NCBI GenBank assembly: GCA_010015805.1
Contig: ML978140.1
Location: 1-64,000 of the forward strand
From: Rhizodiscina lignyota
Taxonomy: Eukaryota; Ascomycota; Dothideomycetes; Aulographales; Rhizodiscinaceae
DNA length: 64,000 bases
Reading direction: 5' to 3'
Shown here: positions 56,405-64,000 of the stretch, in pieces
Numbering within the stretch: position 1 is the first letter of the stretch
How the letters are laid out: each line of letters starts with the position of its first letter
Made by a program: the position numbers and the translations under genes
The notes under the pieces: model-generated
What the model was told of the DNA's origin: nothing
The model's input: only the letters and a program-made list of their open reading frames with translations
The model's database searches: none

Positions 56405-57598
56405 TCACTCCAACCTAGCCTTCTCGTCCTTCAGAATATTCACTGCCTCACCCTCTATCGACGGTCTATGAGGCGCCCAGCCAAGGACTTTCCTCGCACG
56501 CTCTGCCTTTCCTCTCGAATTCAAGCCCCAACTGACAGCTTCGAAGCCGGCCTGATCCAGCGCCTCATCTTTGCTCAACGAATCCTCTTTCGGATCTTCG
56601 ATGTATCCCAACTCGACAGCTTTCTTCGACATCAGTCTCGCCAGATCGCTCCAGACATGTTCGCCGTTCTCCGTGAACATATACCCCTTCTCACCCCACA
56701 ATTCGCTGCTAAGGTCCTTTGCTACCGCCTTCTCTACGAGAAGAAGGAAAACATCTGAAAGATCAGCGACATGTACGTTATTCCATCTTGCTTTACCTTC
56801 GCCGACAATTGGAGTGTAGCCTTTCGTGATGATGAGCTTTGCCAATTCGTAGGCCTGGCGGCTGCGGACGGCAACAGGACCGCGTCCCTTGCCTAATACT
56901 CTCAGCATAAGCCCCGATACCCGTGGAATGGGAACAAACCATAGATCGTAGGCGGACAGACAATGACTGTCTTGACGCTATCGCCATGCTTAATGCCGCA
57001 GTCCAGAACGACCTGGTCTACACTCCTGTGGAAGGCCTCATCGGGAAGATGCGTGAGCTCATCAACACCGTCCAGATCATTGAATTGCTTTTCGGACCAT
57101 GTCCCAAGTCCCGCGAAGTTGTCTTTTGAATCGAAGTATGTCAAGATGCCGGTGCCACCAGTATGTAGCCAGAATCCCGGATTCTCCTTGGAATGACCCT
57201 TCACTAAGCCTGCCGCGATCGCTTTTGCTGCGCCTTCGTGGTCTGACGCATCAGCAGTATCTACGTTCACCCAATCAGTACAGAAGATATATGTGAAGTG
57301 TTGGCAGAGCGCATACGAATAACAATATCAGCTCTCGATGCTTCCTCTTCCAGGATTGCGGAATTGTCCAAATCTCCAAGGACCACTCTCACAGACGGAT
57401 AAGCTTTCTTCACAGCATCTGCCTTGTCTTGAGTCCTGATTAAGACCGAATATTCATAATTTGGGTGGGCTTTGTAGAGCACATAGAGCGCATCTCCTCC
57501 GATGTAGCCAGTCGCGCCAGTTCTGCAGGACGATTAGACTTTGGATCTCTCCTCTGCCTGTTGGGGATGAAGACGGACATGAACACTTTTGGAGACAT
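56405..57598 (-). CDS. NAD(P)-dependent epimerase/reductase (extended SDR)
   Basis: 344 residues from four exons: 57598-57579 (20 nt), 57522-57317, 57260-56940 and 56892-56405. The splices create MSPKVFITGATGYIGGDAL, with the TGATGYIG Rossmann motif at about 8-15, and ADIVIHTADASDHEGAAKAI, the usual strand-4 region. HTGGTGILTYFD and CPPTIYGKGRGPVAVRS follow in the catalytic part. This is typical of fungal nucleoside-diphosphate-sugar epimerase-like or dihydroflavonol-reductase-like proteins. An in-frame ATG at 57619 could add seven residues. The classic YxxxK is not obvious, as in several atypical members. Substrate unknown. Confidence 0.88.
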
Positions 57599-58142
57599 CT
57601 TTCCAAAACACAATTTCATGCAGCGGTTAATGAGCAGAAATTTGATGGTCCAAAGTTCTTCACTGACGTCGTCTTTAAATGTGGTCGCGTGCTGCCAAGG
57701 ACGCACCCAAGCTTGTGAGGGCGGGATTGAATTCCGTCACCGTCGAGAAGCTGAAATCTTCAATAACTCAAGAGGTTATACTATTTCATGCTTATTTACT
57801 CAAATACTGTTCAAAATGCAAGTAGTAGTGTCGTAAAGGTAATCAGACAGCTGGTACCACTTTCAACAGACGAGACTGCTTCGACTTGAAATTCAAAAAA
57901 CTTCCACAGCTTCCTGTGAGACAAAACGCTCCGCAAATTTAACATATCAGATGCGCACGACATCCACGTCTGCTGTCTCTTCGTTCATCTTATCTTTCGA
58001 AGTCATTTGAATGGCTCTCCACTCAAACTTTCTCTTTGCTAACTCTTCCATCGTCTTTGATGGTCTTCAGTATCCGTTCTGCCGCCCGTTTCCACGACCA
58101 TGCCCAACTTTCGCGGCAGCAACCTACGAACGGGAATTAGTG
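57599..58142. other. Intergenic region
   Basis: Tandem minus-strand genes. It may hold a last exon of the upstream membrane-protein gene, since a GATAGT/GTGAGT donor lies near its current stop. Otherwise nothing seen. Confidence 0.4.
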
Positions 58143-59547
58143 TTAATCAGCACAGTCTAAGTCTGGGTCACTCACACTATCTTGGAGACCATACGAAGGA
58201 TTTGCGTACTGCGGCCGCTCTGGGCCCGAATAGTATCCCTGTGCTTGGTCGGGATTGGATTGAGGTGATGCACCGAAATCGTTTCCTGGGCGAAACTTTG
58301 CTTTGACGCCTTGCACCATCTCAATTACAATGTCGAATATGTTGAGCGCCTTGATGATCGCGTATAATCCGAGGGGCCCGCCTTCGTATCGTTGAGCGTC
58401 CTTGACCAAGCTGCTGCCAAGGCGGTATGGCTTGAAGGAGTATGCGAGGAAGAAGAACGGCGCGAGCACCGCCATCTCACAGCAAAGGATGAGGGATGGC
58501 AGGCCTTGGGTGAGGTCATTTAAGGTGAAGTGTTTGGATGCTTTGATATGCCCTCCCGATCGAAGGAAGTTGAATACAAAGGTCTGGATAAAGTTGAGAA
58601 AGACGATGACCTTGAAACATATGAGCTGTTTCAATGCTCCGCGCGGCTTCAGAACAGAACTCGATCGGCGGTAGAATTGCAGGATGGCCACAATGGCTAA
58701 GAACGTCGAAATAATGCGGATGATAGATATCTGAGTAGAGTCAGCGCTGGTCTACTCGAAGGTTTGCTACTGGCCGACGAACCCAGATGTGAGCAAAATG
58801 TATGTTATTTGAGTCGACGCAGTACGTTCCCACAGCCAAGCTGATCACTGTTGCGATCCACAGAATGATGCTGATTGGCACCCACTGTAGCACGCCGAAT
58901 GCGAGTCTCTAGTACGAAATTAGCTTCAGAGAATCCAGTGCCTTTTCGAAGTTATTAGAATAGACACTTACATGATACCAAAGCAGACTCCCGCCACCGG
59001 CAGCATTTCCTTTCTTATCGAGTAGCGCCATCTGGGCAAAAAATTCATCGCGACCACCCTCGTCTGGTGTGATATACGCCGTCATAAGCAAGAAAAAGGA
59101 AGCCATTGGAAGAGATTCGGCGACATCGCGTCCAGGCGAAATATACGGGTTCGGAGAGCCATCGAGCCAGACGCAAAGGAACGAGATGATCGCGAAAAAA
59201 GGAAGAATCGAAATAATGCGAATGATTCTGTAACTGAGGTTGGTTGAATTCTAACAAGGAATATTCCAATGACTTACTGTTTTTGTTCTCTCGGACAAGA
59301 AAAGTGCGTCGCATGCAGGAAGATTAACAGGAGAGCAGCCAGACCTGCGAAGAGGGCCGTTGCTCCTGCGATAATGATGAAAACGCTATGTGCTGTCAAA
59401 CTACCCGCAAGAGGCAGTATAGCTGGATGTGCAGGAATTCGTCAGCTTCGATGTTTGTGAAAGCAATTGAGATTTTGAGATTGTACCTGGCCCGCTTGCA
59501 TCTGGTACCGGACAAGTATGATTGGAGCTGGAGTGGTGGTGAACCAT
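58143..59547 (-). CDS. Organic solute transporter alpha/TMEM184 family membrane protein
   Basis: About 391 residues from five exons: 59547-59487, 59422-59278, 59227-58972, 58908-58783 and 58730-58143. Seven membrane segments are visible, among them HSVFIIIAGATALFAGLAALLL, IIRIISILPFFAIISFLCVWL, MASFFLLMTAYITPDEGG, FGVLQWVPISIILWIATVISLAVGTYC and ISIIRIISTFLAIVAILQF. KLICFKVIVFLNFIQTFVFNFL in the last exon is the diagnostic DUF300/TMEM184 block. The C-terminal tail is hydrophilic. Yeast and fungal members localise to vacuole or Golgi membranes; the human Ost-alpha partner transports steroids, but fungal substrates are unknown. The C-terminus may be extended by another exon. Head-to-head with the next regulator gene. 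Confidence 0.88.
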
Positions 59548-60023
59548 CTTCAAAGCGGAATTAACAAGATTGAAATTGGTCGTGAGAGAGTGATTGTTCT
59601 TCCTCGAGGTTCCAGCTGTGCAAAAATATACCTCCAAAGCTTGTTTAATTATGAACTTCGCTCCTGTGTCTCCAACATCACTGCGCATGCGAAGCTGGAC
59701 TACACCAAATACGCTACCCAATCATATGGCGGTCATACAGCCCTATCGCTGGCAATTGCCCGAGATGGTTTAGCGCACTCAGGAGCATGTTCAAATTTCA
59801 CGCGCCATCGACAGCGGCTGAATCTTAAGGATCCACGAAAACCAGCGCACGGAGTAACAACTCTCCACCTAGAGTTGCTATATCATGCGGTCGAGTCGTG
59901 TTCACTGGCTCATCCCCGCGTTGCCATGGCTTAAAGAGCCACAGCACCGCCATACGCCTTTTTCTGCCTCTTTTGGCCCCCTCTCTGCATCAACTTCTGC
60001 ACTCAGGCGACGCCGATGACAAC
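59548..60023. promoter_or_regulatory. Divergent promoter between TMEM184-like and Zn2Cys6 genes
   Basis: 476 bp between opposite-facing starts. The sequence contains CATCGACAGCGGC and CGG/CCG triplets but no clear site. Regulatory function is inferred only from arrangement. Confidence 0.35.
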
Positions 60024-61647
60024 ATGGCTCGAAGTCGAGGTTGTATTTCATGCAGGGCGCGGAAAATCAAGGTACCCAACCACAACACACGTCATTGAAC
60101 ATTGAAGTATTTGAGATGTTTGTTGATCTCTGCTCCTCCTGGCTGACATCCGACCCTGCAGTGCGATGAAGCTCGCCCGTCTTGCCGAAACTGTGTGTCG
60201 CGAGGGAAGTCCTGTCCTGGCTATCACAATGAAGTTATCATCCGGGATATGACCCAATTCGCTGAAAAGAAGGTTGAATCTCGTGTGACGAGACTTCTCA
60301 AAGATAGAGAACTCGGAAAAGCCAATGCAGAAGCAGACATTGTCAACGAGTTCCTTACAGACTATGTTTGGGATTCCAACGTAGTGATACGGACCACATG
60401 GTTCTTAAGAGACTTGTATATGTCCTCCAGTCCGGGGAGCTTATACAGGGAGGCTTTCCATGCCGCGGCTCTCAGGAGCCGAGCGAATCAACAGAGTCTT
60501 AAGTGGATGGCTGCAGAAGGCGACAATGCATATGGTCGCGGGCTGACCATGCTCAAAGCGGCATTAGAGGACCCTGCGCAGGTCAAGACGGACGCCACGC
60601 TAGCGGCCGCCTTCGTTTGTGGCTTGAGTGAAGTATGTTTAGTCACTGTACCGATTACCAAAAGCAGTATAATCGGACTAACATCATGCCCAGCTTATCA
60701 GTGGATTTCAAACGAAGAGTTGTCTGTCGGATAACCACCACCATCGCGGTCGGATCATGCTACTTCGCATGCGTGGCGTCGAACAGCTTCGTTCTCCTTT
60801 GGGAAGCTGTCTGTATGGAGTATTCAGTATGCATGCAGTGAGTCCAGTGGTCTTGCATGCATCCAGGAATCCGACTTCTGACTTCATTGTGCAGACACTA
60901 AAAGCCCAGACCATACACGAGAAACCATATAAAGAAGCGGCCGAATGGATCGAGCTTTGCGGGATTAAAGAACCGGCACTTCGGCTGGAAAGAATCCATA
61001 TGCGGACTGCTTGTTTGTGTGCAGATGCTCGAGCTCTGATTGACCGTGGCCCGAAGGATGACGAGGGAGCGGCGGAATCGCAGCTTCGGAGCATTGTGGA
61101 GAGAGCTGTCACTATTGAGTCCGAATACCAATCCTGGATCGACAGATACCTGAAGTTCGAGGACTGGGGCTGTTGGGCAGTTCCATTAGACTTCGACTCC
61201 TCATTTACCATGGAGCGGATAGCTTACACCTATCACGATCTATGGGTTGGGTATTTTTGGCTTGGTTTCTTCAGCAGGCGTGCTCATTTGCAAAGCGTCC
61301 TTTTGCATTGCATTTCTCTCCTCAATCCGGATGATGACCTGCAAAACCATGCAACTCATGCCCGGTCAGTCATCGACAGTATGGTGTCCTGCATTTGCGG
61401 CAGTGTACCGTTTATGCTTGGTGAGATCGACTCAACAGGTAAAAAAGGTCCAGAAGGGAAGAGGATTGCTCTGAGAGGTTACCTGCTTTTTTGGCCGCTG
61501 CATATTGCAAGATGGAACGTGGAAGCGGGAAGCTGGAAGGACAAGTGGATAGTACGGATAATGGAGTTCATAAGTGACTCCTTGGGGATTCGCACTGCGA
61601 GAAACTTGACGAGGAAGCCCAGGAAGCCGGCTTGGCAGTTGGTTTAA
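60024..61647 (+). CDS. Zn2Cys6 transcription factor
   Basis: About 490 residues from exons 60024-60071, 60162-60632 and 60694-61647. The first splice joins CISCRARKIK to CDEARPSCRNCVSRGKSC, giving a perfect cluster at about residues 7-33 with the GYH motif after it. The second splice yields GLSELISGFQ...HHHRGRIMLLRMRGVEQLRSPLG, the position where DUF3468-type regulators carry a conserved G-x2-x-L-LR-RG block. The C-terminus has the helical TF domain. Its layout matches sexual-development or secondary-metabolism regulators of the C6 class, but no target can be named. Confidence 0.88.
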
Positions 61648-61757
61648 TTATAGTACAATAGTAGGTCAAAGTTGAAGAAAGATTAACAATGAACTGAAGA
61701 GAAGGAAAAAACTACTCGCAGTGCTCAAGCCTGCCTCTTGCGCTCAGCTACCGCAAA

Positions 61758-62401
61758 TCATTCTGCTTTGCAATTCAGGCCGACAGGTCCAATCATCGAT
61801 GTGTTTCTGAGGTCGGTATACTTGTGCTCGATCGACTCGTTCTCAGTGATCGCCTGTTGAATCAAGGTCGAATCCAGATACGCATCCGCTTCGACAATAA
61901 TACCGTCGGTGTTCCAGCGCGTTACCCAAGCGTAGGTATTATCGAATACGAGGCCTGATTGCGCAATATTAGCGAGGTTCACTTCGTTATATCATGAGAC
62001 TCACCATTCTTGCACTTGCCGAGTGCATGAAGCTGCTGCACACTCCATTCCTCTTCTCCGCCACCAATGACACGGACAAGTTTAGGTGAGGCTTCCTGGC
62101 CCACCACGAATGTGTTCCCCAATCGCTCTAGCGCGTCGGTTGTGAATAATGTCCTGGTGGGGTATTGGCCAGCCAGAGGATGTGTGCCCATGATCGTCCA
62201 ACTAACCTCAGGGGCGACGTAAGAGAGAAAGGCCGTGTAATTTCCATCGCCCAAGAAGTTGAATATCTTCGTGATTTGGCCCTTGTCTGGGTATTTCGAT
62301 TGCGTCTGGGACGTTGTTTGGTTGCTATTTGCCAATGCTGGTGTAGCAAAAGTAGCAGCGATAAAAGCAAAGACGGAGAGTGTTCGGACCGAGAAGAACA
62401 T
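61758..62401 (-). CDS. Secreted SnoaL-like (NTF2-fold) protein
   Basis: 197 residues from exons 62401-62005 and 61954-61758 (50-nt intron). A signal peptide (MFFSVRTLSVFAFIAATFATPALA) precedes a SnoaL-like domain: IFNFLGDGNYTAFLSYVAPEVSWTIMGTHPLAGQYPTRT is a hallmark NTF2-like start, and VTRWNTDGIIVEADAYLDSTLIQQAI closes the fold. SnoaL-like proteins include polyketide cyclases and small-molecule-binding proteins. A secreted form points to a non-cyclase role; substrate unknown. Two glycosylation-like NxS/T sites are present. Confidence 0.88.
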
Positions 62402-63032
62402 ATTGTGGATGAGTGAATTTAACTGATCGATGATGCGATTAAGAAAGTGCAGGATTCAAAGCTTTTAAAAGTCGCTCCCTTTCATACGTGCCTCGGAAGG
62501 ATTTTGTTGCGGTCGGTGATTTCGCATTCATCTTCCGCGTCTAGCGAAGGGCTTTGGCCTTCTCCGAGGCCAAAGGGATGTGTGTTTGTCCAAATTAACA
62601 AGCTTGGACGACCTCCGGAGCTTTAAGGCTGTGTGCGAGCGGGACTGGCTTGGTGGAGTCGATATCGTACTAACTGTTTGGGGCATCTCGAGCGACAAAG
62701 CAAAGCCCCACCTCAAACGATAGTGGACTAGGGGAATATCAATCACTCAGATTTGCGCCTTGATCTAATGCAGTAAAATTGACGAAGGGTGCGTGCGAAC
62801 TGTCCCAGTGAACTTGCACAGAGATGATGGAGAACCGGAGATTGAACATTGAAAACTCACTGTCGGAAGCAGGCGGGGGCATTCTGACCCTGAAATCAGA
62901 GTTATATTTACAGGAAATCAACGTAACAGGGATAATCATAAATATTCGTGTTTAATACACATTAGTGAGCTGTGTTAACAGTCAATGCTTTTCTATTGCG
63001 AGATATAGCATATCTACACAAACAGACTGGAG
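62402..63032. other. Intergenic region
   Basis: Tandem minus-strand genes. Small GAAGGGCTTTGG / GGCCAAAGG inverted words at about 62546-62577 (GCCTTCTCCGAGGCC region) could form a short stem. Nothing else recognised. Confidence 0.4.
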
Positions 63033-64000
63033 TCATAGAGATACAGGATGCTTGTGACGAACGATATGACCGTATCTATCCGAGTCAGTGTTGTTCAATA
63101 TTCTAAGATGCAGAGAGGAGGACATACTTGTAAAATAGAATCGGTATTGGGGCCATAATTAACGAGATGAATCCGAGGACGGTATTGCCCCAACCCAGAC
63201 CAAGGGATCGGAATAGCGAAGGGCCAGCAAGCGGCAAAAATGTACCGTAGATCGATAGTGAGGTTCGCATTGCGGCGACCGCAGACGCTGCATATATTGA
63301 AAACGCATCTACGAGGTATGTTTGGCCTGAGACGGATCAGTAAACATGCGGTCAATGCGTGTTGCTGTACTTGGGGTCATACAAGGCATGAATACTCCGA
63401 GCATGCCAAATCCAAAGGGGATCATCCCGATAATTGGCACTATCCTAGAGGTGTGTTAATCCAATACTCTCGTGGCTGTCTTGAAATCTGTTCATACCAG
63501 TGAACATGCTTCTCCGTTGACCAGCCATACCAGAATAGTGAAATTGGAAGCCATATAGAATAATATACCGTAGTAGCAAGACGCATCTCGGCTATTGAAC
63601 TATCAGTACGAAAATCTGAGCAACAGTGGCCTTGCATACGTTCGAAATTTCCGTTGTTTTTCTTTGCGAGTTTGATGACGGTGGCGTCGTTCGTCTTCAT
63701 GATGACAACAAGTGCAATCTATTCAGGCGAATGATAAGATTGGAGTCGCGAAAGAACTGCATGTGATACATACAATCATGCCTCCTCCCACTGCGGAAAA
63801 ATATCAGCTCAAGCAATCCTGGTTGTGCGGAGGCTATACTTACAGGGCGTATATGCTAGACCAGTGAGACTGGACTTCCAGCCATAAGTCTCTGTGAATA
63901 CTGTCGGAATTGTAGTGAAGAAGAGATCTGTTCTTCGTGAGCACGGTGGGTTAAAGAGGCGGATCACGCGTACAAAGAATGCCAAATACTGTAGACGCAT
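63033..64000 (-). CDS. DHA1-type MFS transporter, C-terminal part (cut by window edge)
   Basis: At least nine exons: 64000-63974 (partial), 63927-63844, 63790-63774 (17-nt microexon), 63718-63640, 63591-63498, 63444-63383, 63326-63128 and 63075-63033, with introns of 46-56 nt (eight are seen in the window). The chain reads VFGILYLFFTTIP...ETYGWKSSLTGLAYTPLGGGMI, then LATTVYYSIWLPISLFWYGW, PCQTYLVDAFSIYAASAVAAMR and LGLGWGNTVLGFI, ending FYKYGHIVRHKHPVSL. These are standard TM7-TM12 signatures of fungal drug/polyamine:H+ antiporters. The N-terminal half lies beyond the window. The exon count is high for this family in this window. Nothing looks broken. Confidence 0.88.

Noticed and set aside
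59518-59934. 138-codon plus-strand frame overlapping the TMEM184-like gene start
   Set aside because: Antisense to the first exon and promoter; no domain.
1-64000. CRISPR arrays, rRNA genes, prophage or insertion sequences
   Set aside because: None present; the sequence is eukaryotic, and the tandem repeats found have no spacer structure.

Overview
The window looks like nuclear DNA of a filamentous ascomycete (Pezizomycotina). Most genes carry 1-8 short spliceosomal introns of about 45-80 nt. Five genes carry binuclear Zn-cluster (Zn2Cys6 or Zn2Cys6-like) regulators, a fungal hallmark. The left 10 kb is saturated with the C-to-T pattern of repeat-induced point mutation (RIP). A Dothideomycete such as a Mycosphaerella relative is a plausible but weakly supported guess.

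Left arm (1 to about 10.25 kb) is a RIP-wrecked, probably subtelomeric block. CpA and TpG are almost absent, TpA is everywhere, and no intact gene remains. Minus-strand translation still shows a zinc-finger region, a middle domain, and the Walker A and DEAD-box-like motifs of a RecQ-type helicase resembling fungal telomere-linked helicases. A second head-to-tail fragment is cut by the window edge. The block also holds an 18-bp minisatellite, a 206-bp tandem array, GA and CT microsatellites and a short inverted repeat made of TTAGGG-like words. The RIP signature stops at about 10.25 kb, and 10.3-12.7 kb is a gene-poor transition with broken reading frames.

The accessory segment (12.7-24.4 kb) has a Zn-cluster-like protein, two convergent Zn2Cys6 regulators, and an MFS sugar-porter gene. 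The porter is divergently paired with a complete anhydro-N-acetylmuramic acid kinase (AnmK) gene, an enzyme best known from bacterial peptidoglycan recycling. Their shared promoter holds two copies of a roughly 130-bp unit, each with a GGCGATTA(A/G)CCGCC near-palindrome. An omega-type glutathione transferase follows. This is the best candidate for an undescribed functional module: sugar uptake, kinase and local regulators.

The core segment (24.6-47.3 kb) is housekeeping: two conserved fungal proteins of unknown role, a membrane-anchored Ser-rich protein, RAD51, NUP120/NUP160, PUF6, a divergent 14-3-3-like protein with a Ser/Arg/Gly tail, an HpcH/HpaI aldolase, a glutaredoxin-like protein and a CHORD-CS co-chaperone.

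The right segment (47.3-64 kb) is accessory again: an interrupted secreted-protein gene, two more Zn2Cys6 regulators, a conserved fungal protein, a small Cys-containing secreted protein, a seven-helix membrane protein, an NAD-dependent epimerase/reductase, an OST-alpha/TMEM184 membrane protein, a secreted SnoaL-like protein and a DHA1-type MFS transporter running off the right edge. All exon boundaries were inferred by eye from GT-AG (or GC-AG) signals and reading-frame phase, with no transcript evidence.
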